This document shows positions 46,900 through 57,387 of a stretch of 64,000 nt of DNA, in pieces. Under the pieces are notes generated by a model. That model was not told the origin of the DNA. It worked only from the letters and a program-made list of their open reading frames with translations, and made no database searches. The translations under genes were made by a program, and so were the position numbers. Numbering within the stretch: the first letter of the stretch is position 1; every line of letters begins with the position of its first letter. Origin of the DNA: Thalassoglobus polymorphus (GTDB lineage Bacteria; Planctomycetota; Planctomycetia; Planctomycetales; Planctomycetaceae); the NCBI RefSeq assembly GCF_007744255.1, contig NZ_CP036267.1, forward strand, positions 2,111,500 to 2,175,499, read 5' to 3'.

Positions 46900-48474
46900 A
46901 TGCCTGTCGAGCAAATGAGTCGTGAGAAGTCGCTTGAGGCTCTTCGGAAACGGGAAGAACCGTGGGACCTTCTCGTCATTGGCGGAGGAGCAACAGGTAT
47001 TGGAATTGCTCTCGATGCCGCCAGCCGAAACCTTGATGTCCTTCTCTTCGAACAATCAGATTTTGGAAAAGGAACGTCAAGCCGAAGCACGAAACTGATT
47101 CATGGAGGTGTCAGGTATTTACAACAGGGAAATCTGACATTGGTGAGTGATGCACTTCAGGAACGGTCTCGGCTGATCCGAAATGCTCCGCACCTTGTTC
47201 GTGACCGTTCATTTCTTGTTCCCTGTCATAGTTTTTGGGAGCGGATTTTTTATGGCACGGGGATGAAGCTGTACGATTTTCTTGCAGTCCGAGACAGTTT
47301 TGGAAGCTCCGGATGGCTTTCAAAGAGTGAAGTCGCGGAAGTCGCCCCAGCGCTGCAGCACAAAAAGTTAAAGGGGGCAGTTCGTTATCACGATGGTCAG
47401 TTTGATGATGCCCGATTGTTACTGAGCATGGCTCGGTCGGCTTTTGACCATGGAGCCTGCCTGTTGAACTATGTTCAAGTGAATCAATTTCTCAAGGATG
47501 GCTCGGGAAAGGTGATTGGTGTTGAGGCCTCTGACCAACTGGCTGAAGAAAGCTTCGCTCCACATGCTCGGTCTGTCATTAACGCAACCGGTCCATTTTC
47601 TGACACTGTCCGGAAACTGGACGAACAGAATGCAGAGAAGATGATCGCACCCAGCCAAGGCGTTCATCTCGTCGTTCCGATTTCATTTTTCCCGGGCGAA
47701 GCAGCGATGATCGTCCCGAAAACTCCCGACGGACGAGTGATCTTCATTATTCCGTGGCACGACCACGCCATCATCGGAACAACTGACACAGAGATTCCAG
47801 AGGCAGTGCTGGAGCCGACAGCTCAAGAGGACGAGATTCAATTTTTACTGGACACATCAGCAGATTACCTCGCCAAACCACTCTCTCGCAGTGACGTCTT
47901 GAGTATTTATACCGGCATCCGCCCCCTCGTGAAAAACAGCAACGCTGGCCGGACGGCCTCTCTTTCTCGGGACCATCACATTCAAACCTCTTCTTCTGGC
48001 GTGGTGACAATTGCAGGGGGGAAGTGGACGACAGTTCGGAAGATGGCGGAAGATTGTGTGGACGTCGCTGTGAAGCAAGCGAATTTGCCTGCGAAAGAAT
48101 GTGTGACAAAAAATCTTAAGCTGCACGGGCATCAGGAAAATTTGAACGTCGATGACCCGCGCAGTGCTTATGGCTCAGACCTGGTTGCTTTGGAACAGCT
48201 GGAAGCTGAGCATCCTTCGTGGGCAGAACCCTTTTCGAAGTCACTCAGCCTCAGGCCCTCTGAGGTTGTCTGGGCAGCGCGAAATGAGATGGCGCAAACT
48301 CTGGACGATGTGTTGACGCGGCGTTCAAGATGCCTGTTTCTTGATGCTCGGGCAACGCTGGCAATTGCTCCTGATGTCGCTCGGCGACTCGCACAAGAAC
48401 TCAACAAGGATGAGAGTTGGGTGACCGATCAAGTGGAGAAGTTTGAGATCATCGCTCAACACTTCCTCCCATAA
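46900..48474 (+). CDS. glpD: Glycerol-3-phosphate dehydrogenase/oxidase
   Basis: A 524-residue FAD enzyme from the ATG at 46900, with AAGGA about 10 nt upstream. FAD motif: VIGGGATGIGIALDAASR. Family signature: GTSSRSTKLIHGGVRYLQQG. The C-terminal domain has TIAGGKWTTVRKMAEDCVD. It oxidises glycerol-3-phosphate to dihydroxyacetone phosphate and passes electrons to quinone. Not in an operon with other glycerol genes here. Confidence 0.94.
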   Translation: MPVEQMSREKSLEALRKREEPWDLLVIGGGATGIGIALDAASRNLDVLLFEQSDFGKGTSSRSTKLIHGGVRYLQQGNLTLVSDALQERSRLIRNAPHLVRDRSFLVPCHSFWERIFYGTGMKLYDFLAVRDSFGSSGWLSKSEVAEVAPALQHKKLKGAVRYHDGQFDDARLLLSMARSAFDHGACLLNYVQVNQFLKDGSGKVIGVEASDQLAEESFAPHARSVINATGPFSDTVRKLDEQNAEKMIAPSQGVHLVVPISFFPGEAAMIVPKTPDGRVIFIIPWHDHAIIGTTDTEIPEAVLEPTAQEDEIQFLLDTSADYLAKPLSRSDVLSIYTGIRPLVKNSNAGRTASLSRDHHIQTSSSGVVTIAGGKWTTVRKMAEDCVDVAVKQANLPAKECVTKNLKLHGHQENLNVDDPRSAYGSDLVALEQLEAEHPSWAEPFSKSLSLRPSEVVWAARNEMAQTLDDVLTRRSRCLFLDARATLAIAPDVARRLAQELNKDESWVTDQVEKFEIIAQHFLP

Positions 48475-48598
48475 TGGAATACATTTTTTGAGAAATCCGA
48501 TTCACTCAGCATCGCGAGGTTCTCAAAGAACTCATTTCGAGATTTGTTTTCAATACACGTTGGGAATGCGTTTGCGCATCAACTTGCTCTGGAAGATT

Positions 48599-49150
48599 AT
48601 GTTGAAAATTGATTCTGTATGCGTCTTTTGCGGATCGAATATTGGAAACGATCCGCAGTTTTCCAGCTCTGCTCAAGATTTAGGCCACAGACTGGCGGAC
48701 TCCGGGATTCGTCTTGTTTTTGGAGGGGGACACATCGGCCTGATGGGTGTCGTTGCCGATGCGGTGTTGGAGAAAAATGGGGATGTGACTGGTGTGATTC
48801 CCGCCTCGCTGGAAGAAAGGGAGTTGGCCCACCCCGGTGTTCGGGATATGCACATCGTAGAATCGATGCACATTCGAAAAGCGTTGATGGCAGAACTGTC
48901 CGATGCCTTCGTCGCCCTCCCCGGAGGACTGGGCACGTTCGAAGAGCTCTGCGAAATTATGACGTGGGCACAATTAGAATTTCACCAGAAGCCAATTATT
49001 ATCCTGAACGTCAACGGGTATTATTCATCGCTGTTGAATCTCATTGACCATGGGATTGAGAAAGAATTCATGAGCCAGAAGCACCGTGAACTCTTCCATG
49101 TCGCAGAATCGGTCGACGATCTCATGCAAATCTTGAAGAACAGGGTTTAA
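48599..49150 (+). CDS. LOG-family nucleoside 5'-monophosphate phosphoribohydrolase
   Basis: A 183-residue Rossmann-fold protein (TIGR00730 type) from the ATG at 48599, preceded by GGAAG. Motifs: SVCVFCGSNIGND, VFGGGHIGLMG and the catalytic ALPGGLGTFEELCEI. Such enzymes remove the base from nucleotide monophosphates; plant LOG enzymes activate cytokinins this way. Function here unknown. A longer in-frame extension upstream is unlikely to be real. Confidence 0.93.
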   Translation: MLKIDSVCVFCGSNIGNDPQFSSSAQDLGHRLADSGIRLVFGGGHIGLMGVVADAVLEKNGDVTGVIPASLEERELAHPGVRDMHIVESMHIRKALMAELSDAFVALPGGLGTFEELCEIMTWAQLEFHQKPIIILNVNGYYSSLLNLIDHGIEKEFMSQKHRELFHVAESVDDLMQILKNRV

Positions 49151-49204
49151 CCGGAAACATAATGTGTCCGGCAAGGCGAGCCCAACAAGTCATTCAGAAG
49201 CAAT

Positions 49205-51328
49205 TTATTCGTCCGTCCCCTGTTTGAGATTGTCTGATTCCTCTTTGCTCACAGATTGTTCGGAAGAGCGTTTGGCGAGTGACGTCCCCGGCTTGAGTTC
49301 CGGACCTTTGCGGAATTTGTCCATGATGGCTTTGAGTTCGTCTGCATTCATGACTTCTTTCTTGAGGAGTTCCTGAGTCATGTACTCCAGAACATCGCGT
49401 TTTGAAGTTACGATTTCTCGGGCTGTTTCCATGCAGGCATCAATCATTCGGCGAATCTCAAGATCGATCTCCCGAAGAGTCTGCTCACTGTGAATGAAGT
49501 CCGCGCCACCTTGGGGAGCTCCATTCAAGAAAGGTGAGCGTTTTGATTCGCGGTAATTGACGCGCCCAAGTTTTGGACTCATGCCGAATTCCATGACCAT
49601 ACGGCGTGCCAACTCGGTGGCCCGCTCAAGGTCATTTTGTGGACCTGATGAGGTTTCTTCGAAGATGATTTCTTCAGCCGCGATTCCGCCCAGAGCCACG
49701 CAAATTCGATTTGTGAGTTCCGTTTCAGTGACCAGATAGCGGTCATCTTCTGGTCGTTGCAGAATATAACCCAACGCGCCAAATCCACGCGGGATAATGG
49801 AGATTTTGTGAACCGGATCAGTTTGTGGAAGCGTCATTGCGACGAGTGCATGTCCTGATTCGTGGTATGCAACTCGCTGTTTTTCGTCTTCGTGAATGAG
49901 CCGGGACGACTTCTCAAGCCCGGCGACGACACGCTCAATCCCTTCTTCGAACTCGTGCATCGAGGCTGCACTTTTGTTCCCACGAGCAGCCAGTAAGGCG
50001 GCCTCGTTCACAAGGTTTGCGAGATCGGCTCCGACAAATCCAGGAGTTAACTTTGCGATCCGTCCGAGATCGACGTCGTCATCCATTTTGATCTTTTGAG
50101 TATGAACGCGAAGAATCGCCTCACGGCCTTTGTAGTCTGGACGGTCGACAAGGACGTGCCGGTCGAATCGCCCTGGTCGCATCAGTGCGGGGTCCAGCGT
50201 TTCGGGCCGATTCGTGGCTCCCATCACAATTACACTTTGATCAGACGAGAAGCCATCCATTTCTACAAGTAAAGCGTTCAATGTTTGTTCACGTTCATCA
50301 TGCCCTCCCTGCATTCCGCTCCCGCGCGTTTTGCCGAGTGCGTCAAGCTCATCGATAAAAATGATACTGGGAGACTTTTGAACGGCTTGGGCGAACATAT
50401 CGCGTACTCGAGCAGCTCCGACACCCACAAACATTTCTACAAAGTCTGATCCCGACAGGCTGAAAAATGGGACACCCGCTTCACCCGCGACAGCTTTCGC
50501 GAGCATCGTTTTTCCGGTTCCCGGAGGTCCCACAAGAAGCACGCCTCGCGGAATTCGCCCACCCAACGCCTGATACTTTCCAGGCGTCCGCAGAAACTCA
50601 ACGATCTCTCGCAGTTCACCGACTGCTTCTTCGATACCAGCGACGTCATCGAATGTGATTTTGACATCATCCTCGGCCATTAAACGTCCGCGACTGCGGC
50701 CAAACGACATTGCCTGTCCGGGGCCACCCATTCGCTTCAGGAACAGGATAAAGATAATCAATAACGTCGCCATCAGCAGGATGTATACGAGAGTTCCCCA
50801 CTCTGTTCGCGGGGCTGCGCCGTTGTAGTCGATTCCTTTTTCTTCAAGCAGATTGGTCAAGGCGGCTCGATCTTCATCAGGAATCCCACCGACAGGGACA
50901 CGATACCGGGTCGTGAATTTCTGTTCCGGTTTCGCATCTTCCAGCTTTGAATCTTTATCGCCGGACTCTTGCTTCTCGGTTTCCGCGACCTTCTCTTCTG
51001 TCTCGGTTTTTGCGTCCTTGGATTCTTCCTCTGCCTTCTTTCCATCAAGGTTCAGTTTTTTGAGTGGTTGATCCTGAAATGTGATGTACTGCGTGCCGAG
51101 TCTTAGACCAAAGACGTTATCTTTGTGGTACTCGCCGGACTTCACTTTGCTAATGAGCTTGCCGAAAGAGATATCGGTTGCCGAAGATTGCTCATTCACC
51201 CAGGACCAGGCGATCACTAGAACGATACTGCCGATTAACAAGTACCAGAATGTTGCCCCAGAACTTTTCTCGTTCTTCGATTTTTTGCGAGGCTCATTCC
51301 CTGATTCATCCGGTGGGGTTGCGTTCAT
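49205..51328 (-). CDS. ftsH: ATP-dependent zinc metalloprotease FtsH
   Basis: A 707-residue protein from the ATG at 51326-51328, favoured because GGAG lies 8 nt upstream (an ATG at 51334 is too close). TM helices are at ~27-43 and ~180-197. Walker A is GPPGTGKT (267-274), Walker [10 protein letters not shown] (322-330) and the zinc site HESGH (489-493). The periplasmic domain holds an unusual Lys/Glu-rich insertion at ~97-137. It degrades membrane and short-lived proteins. A possible type B remnant lies in its leader. Confidence 0.96.
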   Translation of the reverse strand: MNATPPDESGNEPRKKSKNEKSSGATFWYLLIGSIVLVIAWSWVNEQSSATDISFGKLISKVKSGEYHKDNVFGLRLGTQYITFQDQPLKKLNLDGKKAEEESKDAKTETEEKVAETEKQESGDKDSKLEDAKPEQKFTTRYRVPVGGIPDEDRAALTNLLEEKGIDYNGAAPRTEWGTLVYILLMATLLIIFILFLKRMGGPGQAMSFGRSRGRLMAEDDVKITFDDVAGIEEAVGELREIVEFLRTPGKYQALGGRIPRGVLLVGPPGTGKTMLAKAVAGEAGVPFFSLSGSDFVEMFVGVGAARVRDMFAQAVQKSPSIIFIDELDALGKTRGSGMQGGHDEREQTLNALLVEMDGFSSDQSVIVMGATNRPETLDPALMRPGRFDRHVLVDRPDYKGREAILRVHTQKIKMDDDVDLGRIAKLTPGFVGADLANLVNEAALLAARGNKSAASMHEFEEGIERVVAGLEKSSRLIHEDEKQRVAYHESGHALVAMTLPQTDPVHKISIIPRGFGALGYILQRPEDDRYLVTETELTNRICVALGGIAAEEIIFEETSSGPQNDLERATELARRMVMEFGMSPKLGRVNYRESKRSPFLNGAPQGGADFIHSEQTLREIDLEIRRMIDACMETAREIVTSKRDVLEYMTQELLKKEVMNADELKAIMDKFRKGPELKPGTSLAKRSSEQSVSKEESDNLKQGTDE

Positions 51329-51344
51329 ATCCATATCTCCTCGC

Positions 51345-51415
51345 TCAAGCAAATCTAATATTGTTTTTCACATTCTGCCTCGTGGCGAGGAGTCAATGAA
51401 GTTGTGAAGTTCGCT
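51345..51415 (-). repeat. Possible truncated type B copy (B5)
   Basis: On the minus strand it reads CGCCACGAGGCAGAATG then GAAAAACAAT and TTGCTTGAG, in the same order as the right half of the type B element. The left half is hardly recognisable. It sits upstream of ftsH and reaches almost to its ribosome site. Confidence 0.45.
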
Positions 51416-51595
51416 TTCTACGCCAGCGGTTCCATCCCTCAATAGAAGGAAACCACCATGAAACAGGTGAATTTGTCGAAAGCGGTGATCTTCAATTGAT
51501 ATCGAGAAACTCTAGGTCCGAATCTGTGTGGCGTCAACGCGTTCTGATGACGGATACCAGACTCTGGGGTGTGAAACGTTTCGCATCAGAAAGTG

Positions 51596-54508
51596 CTATT
51601 TTGTTTTTGTGACACTCGATCTTGAGTCATGCCGAATATGGAGCATCACCGGTTGAGTTGCATGTCCCCCAGCAGCAGGAGAGGTCAAATGGAATAGCCG
51701 AGATTGCTCTGGAACCCAATTCGCTGCGGTGATAAAGAATTCGCGCTGACTTTGGTCGCTGAGAAGTAGCAACCCGTTCAAACCGATGTTGTCGACAAAG
51801 ACTCCATGCGGCAGATTCCGCCCTGCTTCTTCTTTTCCAAAAGAGATTTCTCCCTTGAAGTTGAGGCGTTTGGCGTTGACCTGAAGCATAATGGTTTCGC
51901 CCGGTCGAATTTCGAACTCAAGCGGTCCATTTTCCGGGGCGTTCACTGGCTGTGCTCCCTCCTTGGCAGCGACGATTTCAAGTGAGAGTTTCGGTTTTGC
52001 ATCCACTTTCAGTTCTGTAAAGCCAGCAATGACATGTTCAAGTGGCCTGTCGTCAATTTGTGTGGTCGCGACAACTTTCAGATCTTTGATTGCATCAGAA
52101 GCGAGCGGCTTTGCATCGGCACTAGCATGGATGACACCGCGAGCTGAGATTTGTCCCGGTTCAATCGTAATTGGTGAGGTGACGGAGTAACCCTCGGGAA
52201 CGCCGGTGAAATTCACCTCGATAGGACCTTCAAAGTTGTCGAGGCGATCCGCTGTCAGTCGAATCTCTCTTGTTCCGCCAGCAGCGATCGTAGGAGATTT
52301 ATCAAGCAGCGTGACTGAAAAATCTGGCTTCCGTGGTCGAATTGTGAGCGTGTACTTGAAGTTCTCGCCATTGATTCCGCGTACATCGCGAAGACGGACA
52401 ACATACTCACCACTTTGAGGAGCAGTGAAAAAGAGTTTCGAATCTTTGCCCAATTTCCGATGTGCGTCGTCATCGTTTTGGTAGAAGACTTTGAACTCCG
52501 GAAGTCCATTCGGGATCAGTTCCGTCCCGGGCGGGTGTGGTTCAACGATATAGCAAGGCTCACCTAGTGCATGTGCCAAGGGTGTTGTGTCGAAGTATCC
52601 CCAGCGCTTTCCGGTTCCGGGATAGACATTGAATCCGGAATCTGGTCCACGTGGATACAACCACAGCTTGACCACTTCGCCGTTCGCGTAAAGGTACTCG
52701 TTGAGTTCCATTTCCTTCCAGTTGAAGATCCGGAAGTCGGTCGTTTGATCGGCAGTCTTTCCTCGGAATGTGAAGTAACTGTCTCGGACAGCTTGCAGTA
52801 TCAGTCGTTGTACTGGCTCCCCTTCGGGGGTCAGGATGTCGATGAAGGAATCCAGGTCCGATTTTGACTGAGCTGCGTTCACTTCAAAGACCCATTCTTC
52901 ACCCGCATTTGCAGAAAATTTGAAGCAGTCTGCATCGCTTTTCTGGTCTGCCAGATGCGTGACACCTTGAATTGCGACCGGGAGAGCCACTGTTTGGGCC
53001 GTTTGAGCCGTCTGGTTCGGCTCTTGCTCCATGACTGTTTTCGGGGCCGTTTGGGGCATTGGAGTTTTCGGCGAAATCACCTCTTTGGTTGTTGGAGCTT
53101 TTCCTTCAGGCTTTTGTTTTGAAATCTCAAAAACTTCAACCGTTCCATCAAGCCGACCGGTGATAAATTTCTTGTCGTCCGGAGCGATGGCCATCGCCAT
53201 TGCAACTTCAGGTTGATTCTTAATCAGTTGTGTTTCAGTATAGTTTTTGGTTTCCCAGACTTTGATTGTTTTATCTTCTGCGACTGAAACGAGATGCTTT
53301 CCATCAGACGTGTAGGAGAGGTTGACGATGGGGCCTTCATGTGCGAATCGTGAAAACAAAATCGGGTTGATTTGCGGCGACTTTCGAGAGATCAGTTGCC
53401 AGACTCGAATCCGATTGTCTGCACCACCCGCAGCCACAAATCGACCGTCAGGTGAGATTGTTACGGCGTACTGCTCTTTATGTGGTTGACCGAGAGTGTC
53501 AAGCCGCAGGCCATCGCTGACACGCCACACTTTGCATGTTGAGTCCGCACTGGCAGAGACAAGAAGTTGGCTGTCGGGTGTGAATTCAAGATCGTAAACG
53601 GCTCCATTGTGCCCGGTCAGTTCGAGTCGTTTCTCACCTGTCTGAATGTCCCAGAGGAGGATTGTTTTGTCGTAGCTGCAAGTCGCCAGAATCTTTCCAT
53701 CAGGAGAGACCTCGGCATCGAACATGATATCCCGATGTCCTTTGAATTCCCGGAGTTTCTTCTCCAAAGGCCACTCCCAGAGCGTTGCGACTCCGCCCAG
53801 CCCAGCGACTCCAGATGACGTGATCACCTTGCTGCCGCCCAGGCAAAAATGCACCGAGTTCACTTTCCCGGGAAAGTCATTGAGTTTTGCGACTGGAAGC
53901 CACTCACGAACTTTGTTGTCATCGTCGATGAATTTCGTGATGAGTTCACGTGAAATTTCGACTTCGCCGTATCTGGCAATTGCGCGAGCATCTCCATTCG
54001 CTGACCAGTCCATCGCCGTGATTGGGCGTCGATCGGTCTTTGATTCGATAGTCGGTACCTGTAATGCGAGTGGGTCTGGAGTCGCCCCCTGCGGTCCTTT
54101 CGCCCCTTGTTCAATCCAGAGTTGAATTTTCGCGATTTCTTCCTGGGTTGGGGCAGGCTCGTCTTCGGGAGGCATCTTCGGATCAGCAACACCTGTCATC
54201 AGCCGGTAGATCTTGCTGCTTTCCGGGTTCTTCGCGAGAAATGCCGGGCCATTCTCAGTTCCTTTCGACAACGAAGCGTAGGATTCCAGCGAGAATTCTC
54301 CTTCACTCTCTTGGTCGTTGTGACAGCCTGCACAGTACTTTCGAAAGACAGGAGCAACATCCTTTTCGTAGCTCACTGTACCTGCTGCATCTGCAGTCCC
54401 TTGCTCACTGCCTTGTTTTGTGTTTTGATCTGTGGCCTGATCTGCTTCGGAGAATGCAGGTGCATTCACGAAGCAGAGGACACAAAATGCAGCGACAATA
54501 CTTTTCAT
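51596..54508 (-). CDS. Cytochrome-WD40-PPC fusion protein
   Basis: A 970-residue exported protein. A signal peptide (1-20) is followed by a planctomycete-type cytochrome domain with haem motif C59-A-G-C-H63 and a possible axial M112 in KMPPED. WD40 repeats fill ~160-460 (FDAEVSPDGKILATCSYDKT, DLEFTPDSQLLVSASADST). A PPC (pre-peptidase C-terminal-like) domain follows around 490-590 (SDADCFKFSANAGEEWVFEV), then Ig-like segments. Such fusions occur in Planctomycetes. It may bind a partner on the cell surface or carry electrons; the role is unproven. Confidence 0.88.
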   Translation of the reverse strand: MKSIVAAFCVLCFVNAPAFSEADQATDQNTKQGSEQGTADAAGTVSYEKDVAPVFRKYCAGCHNDQESEGEFSLESYASLSKGTENGPAFLAKNPESSKIYRLMTGVADPKMPPEDEPAPTQEEIAKIQLWIEQGAKGPQGATPDPLALQVPTIESKTDRRPITAMDWSANGDARAIARYGEVEISRELITKFIDDDNKVREWLPVAKLNDFPGKVNSVHFCLGGSKVITSSGVAGLGGVATLWEWPLEKKLREFKGHRDIMFDAEVSPDGKILATCSYDKTILLWDIQTGEKRLELTGHNGAVYDLEFTPDSQLLVSASADSTCKVWRVSDGLRLDTLGQPHKEQYAVTISPDGRFVAAGGADNRIRVWQLISRKSPQINPILFSRFAHEGPIVNLSYTSDGKHLVSVAEDKTIKVWETKNYTETQLIKNQPEVAMAMAIAPDDKKFITGRLDGTVEVFEISKQKPEGKAPTTKEVISPKTPMPQTAPKTVMEQEPNQTAQTAQTVALPVAIQGVTHLADQKSDADCFKFSANAGEEWVFEVNAAQSKSDLDSFIDILTPEGEPVQRLILQAVRDSYFTFRGKTADQTTDFRIFNWKEMELNEYLYANGEVVKLWLYPRGPDSGFNVYPGTGKRWGYFDTTPLAHALGEPCYIVEPHPPGTELIPNGLPEFKVFYQNDDDAHRKLGKDSKLFFTAPQSGEYVVRLRDVRGINGENFKYTLTIRPRKPDFSVTLLDKSPTIAAGGTREIRLTADRLDNFEGPIEVNFTGVPEGYSVTSPITIEPGQISARGVIHASADAKPLASDAIKDLKVVATTQIDDRPLEHVIAGFTELKVDAKPKLSLEIVAAKEGAQPVNAPENGPLEFEIRPGETIMLQVNAKRLNFKGEISFGKEEAGRNLPHGVFVDNIGLNGLLLLSDQSQREFFITAANWVPEQSRLFHLTSPAAGGHATQPVMLHIRHDSRSSVTKTK

Positions 54509-54609
54509 TTGAAAGCTCTTAATTAGATCAACCTAACAGATCAAATTGTTCAGATGGGAAGTATGGTAAAGAAACTGCTTGCAAACCACAAAGAATGAGT
54601 ACCTAATTC

Positions 54610-54984
54610 ATGACCAAGAAAGTTCTTGACGTCGGAAATTGCAATCCGGACCACTCGTCTCTGACACGTTTATTGAAGCAAAATTTTGAAGTTGATGTCC
54701 TGAGAGCTCATGGAATGCGGGATACGCTCGACCTCCTGAAGAGTGGAGACGTCGACTTAGTCCTCGTCAATCGCGTGATGGATCGAGATGGCGCTTCGGG
54801 ATTGGAGATCATTCAAAAAATGAAAAGCAATCCTGAACTGGCTGCTGTTCCAGTGATGATGATCACGAATTACGAAGATGCCCAGCAATCCGCGATAGAA
54901 GCTGGTGCTGAACCCGGTTTTGGAAAATCGGCACTCACACTGCAATCAACGCTTGATAAACTGGAACCGTTTTTGGAAGAGTAA
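54610..54984 (+). CDS. Receiver-domain protein lacking the phospho-aspartate
   Basis: A 124-residue CheY-like single domain. The phosphorylation position in VDLVLVNRVMD reads Asn where Asp is expected. The usual acidic pair near the N-terminus is also missing (LDVGNCNPDHSS). The switch region and lysine are kept (MMITNYED, GFGKSAL). It is therefore a probable pseudo-receiver, working by protein contact rather than phosphorylation. No output domain or kinase is adjacent. Confidence 0.82.
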   Translation: MTKKVLDVGNCNPDHSSLTRLLKQNFEVDVLRAHGMRDTLDLLKSGDVDLVLVNRVMDRDGASGLEIIQKMKSNPELAAVPVMMITNYEDAQQSAIEAGAEPGFGKSALTLQSTLDKLEPFLEE

Positions 54985-55156
54985 GAGGCAGCAAAGTCGT
55001 CTTCAGACAGCTTGAGACACAGCTTTCACAATGATTTTCTGCTGATGAAACTCTGAAGGTGAGGCAACCTTTTCCAGACCCGGGGAATCTAACGGCCCTC
55101 GATATTCGTGATGGCTCGTTTCGAGATGATGCAGATGGTTTCATGCTTCGTAGAGC

Positions 55157-56143
55157 TTAACTTGCCAACTGTTCGCTGCTTTGCTTTCTTCGACGGAAAA
55201 CGAGTCGGGATAAAGCTCCGAGGGCAGCGATCCCGAGGAGTACGAACGAACTTGGTTCAGGAACAGCTGAGCTGGTATCGAGTGCTGACATTTGAGCCTC
55301 TGAATGTGAGATAATGACGTCTCCATTCAAAAGTCCGATGCCTAACGCACCCAAATTTACTCCCACATCGGAAAATGTCACGTGAATCGCGTTCACATCG
55401 ATGCTTCGTGAACTCAGCGAATCGCCGGAGTAGAGTTGTTCATTCAAGATGACTGAGATAGAACCTTGGAGACTCGCCAAGCCTGAGACCGTGCTGTCTA
55501 TAGAGATGAGGGTATTTGCTGGAGCAGACGCATCGAGTACAAATTCCACACCTAAAACAGAAAGGACTGCTTGAGTTTCACCCACTCCGCCAACTCCAGC
55601 AATTGTTGTGGAACCGCTCTCTGAGAGTGCATTGAAGTCGCCCGAGACAGCAGCATCCGATTCAACGGCTGTCGCTTCCAGAGAGATAAACGTTTCTGCG
55701 GTAATAGCAGGGTCAACTCCTACGAGTGATAAAATGGACAATGACACATCGTTGACGCTTGCACTCGCGGTCGTTGATCGCCCCCCGAGTCCCCCATCAA
55801 CGTTTGATACTGAAGTTGTTTCGAGTAATCCTGTATCCAATGAAATGAAGTTCACTGTTCCCAAGGCTCCGCCGACATCTAAGGCTCCGAGAGCGCTTGC
55901 TGAGTCGTCGTCGTTAAAGATATTGTAAGCAACTGGTGCCGTCCCGGAAGAAGTTGAGAATGGTCCTAATCCCGCAGTAATGACTGAGATTTCACCAACA
56001 GAAATTCCCAAGTTGAGCTCAACCCCATAGGCTGAGCTTTCTCCAGAGATAACACCTGCGTGAGAAATGTTGTTCCAACTTGGTACGATTGTCGCGAGTG
56101 CGACTGCTGGAAGAAAAGCAAACCGCAGAAGTGACGCTGACAT
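55157..56143 (-). CDS. PEP-CTERM anchored surface protein
   Basis: A 328-residue exported protein with a signal peptide (LLRFAFLPAVALATIVPSW). A Ser/Gly/Val-rich beta-type body follows. The C-terminus is VPEPSSFVLLGIAALGA then LSRLVFRRRK, the PEP-CTERM sorting signal: PEP motif, membrane helix and basic tail. It would be processed by an exosortase, which is not in the window. The function of the body is unknown. Confidence 0.9.
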   Translation of the reverse strand: MSASLLRFAFLPAVALATIVPSWNNISHAGVISGESSAYGVELNLGISVGEISVITAGLGPFSTSSGTAPVAYNIFNDDDSASALGALDVGGALGTVNFISLDTGLLETTSVSNVDGGLGGRSTTASASVNDVSLSILSLVGVDPAITAETFISLEATAVESDAAVSGDFNALSESGSTTIAGVGGVGETQAVLSVLGVEFVLDASAPANTLISIDSTVSGLASLQGSISVILNEQLYSGDSLSSRSIDVNAIHVTFSDVGVNLGALGIGLLNGDVIISHSEAQMSALDTSSAVPEPSSFVLLGIAALGALSRLVFRRRKQSSEQLAS

Positions 56144-56554
56144 GCTGATTCAATCTGTCTGGAGAACAACCGATTTAGGGCCCACGCATCATAAATTTGA
56201 AGGACACACTGTTCCTGTTCTTCAAAATTCATACGTAGAGGTCGAACTCTGGTTGGAGACGCAAGACCGAACTCTTGCTATTTGAACTTCAGCAAAACTG
56301 GCCTATTTCGATGTTGTTCGTTCTTCAACCAATAAAAATCGACTTTTCATTATACGTTATAAGTCACCAAAATCGGCATTCAACAAAAAATCGGAATATC
56401 AATCGTTTTTTTTAGCATTTCATGAAATGATCGTTGAATCATTGGGGACAGATTGCCCAATTTGTTGCATTTCTGCATCATTGAAGAACAACGAATTCCA
56501 GAGAGAAGTCAAAACCGGTCTTTGCATGCTGCTTTGTGACGATCAGCAAATTTT
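56144..56554. other. AT-rich intergenic region
   Basis: A 411-bp region upstream of the PEP-CTERM gene. It holds a perfect 14-bp palindrome CATTTCATGAAATG at 56416-56429 and TTATACGTTATAA near 56351. These could be operator sites for the PEP-CTERM gene, but this is only a guess. Confidence 0.4.
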
Positions 56555-56659
56555 CTGATGCAACGCGTTCTACGCGGGCCCGTGAAGAACGCATTTCTCT
56601 AATAAAAATGCTATTCGCCACGAGGCAGGTCCTGCAAACCAATTCGAAAGATGATCTAG
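56555..56659 (+). repeat. Type B element, copy B4
   Basis: It matches B1 through CCCGTGAAGAACGCATTTC, TTCGCCACGAGGCAGGTCC and CAATTCGAAAGATGATCTAG. It is uninterrupted and about 105 bp. The right edge CTAG (56656-56659) contains the stop codon of the minus-strand gene at 56656. Confidence 0.85.
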
Positions 56660-57387
56660 TGAGAAGTTTCTACCAGGTTTGCGAAGTTTTGATATGCGGC
56701 CTGCTCTTCCTCAGTGAAAATCTCTCTTTGGAAGTTCGCTTCTGTGAGGATGTCTTCAGGAGAATAGAGGTCGTTGCCGATAGCGATGGGCTGTCCTTCA
56801 TGGAGGATCATTTGCAGGCCATGTTCCATGTCCCAGTCGACTTCCCAGCCGAAAGAGATCGAGGACAACCCCGGAATTGTTTCCGGACTGAGGTTCATGC
56901 CATCAAAGCGGATGCAGCTGGTGAGGTCTTCAATCGATTCCGGAGATGCCGGACAATCGTCTTCCTCCTCAAACCATTGCGGTTCGGTTTTCCGCAGGTT
57001 GAGGTAATACCGTAAAATGGCGTCGCAGATTCGCTCGCAAATTTCTTTTTCATTCGCAATAAAAATTTCCCAAGCTGTCACCTGCGCAGGCGATGGAATT
57101 GCTGCCTCTTTCTCTTCCGATTGGCTAACTCCGACTTCATAAACTCCCAAAGACTGAAGTGCAGCGAGGACGTCAAAGTTGCGACAGATCTGCGGTAATT
57201 CGCCGGGCTGTTGTTCCCATTTTTTGACGAGATCGCGATGTTTCGGTTCAAGGTCCTGCAACTGTTTTTTGCTGTCAGGATGCCAAAAGATTTCCATTGA
57301 GGAAAACTTTCGGAAGCACATTAAGTCTTCCCCTAAATCATCAGGAACCAAGCGTCCAAATGCGGGGTGGTTAGTGGTTTTTGCCAT
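56656..57387 (-). CDS. Hypothetical acidic protein (possibly DUF6985)
   Basis: A 243-residue protein with no signal or membrane helix. The segment FGWEVDWDMEHGLQMILHEG resembles the end of DUF6985-type proteins, a group of cytoplasmic proteins of unknown role; this assignment is tentative. The stop TAG is read from the CTAG of a type B element. Shorter starts at internal ATGs are possible. Confidence 0.6.
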   Translation of the reverse strand: MAKTTNHPAFGRLVPDDLGEDLMCFRKFSSMEIFWHPDSKKQLQDLEPKHRDLVKKWEQQPGELPQICRNFDVLAALQSLGVYEVGVSQSEEKEAAIPSPAQVTAWEIFIANEKEICERICDAILRYYLNLRKTEPQWFEEEDDCPASPESIEDLTSCIRFDGMNLSPETIPGLSSISFGWEVDWDMEHGLQMILHEGQPIAIGNDLYSPEDILTEANFQREIFTEEEQAAYQNFANLVETSH

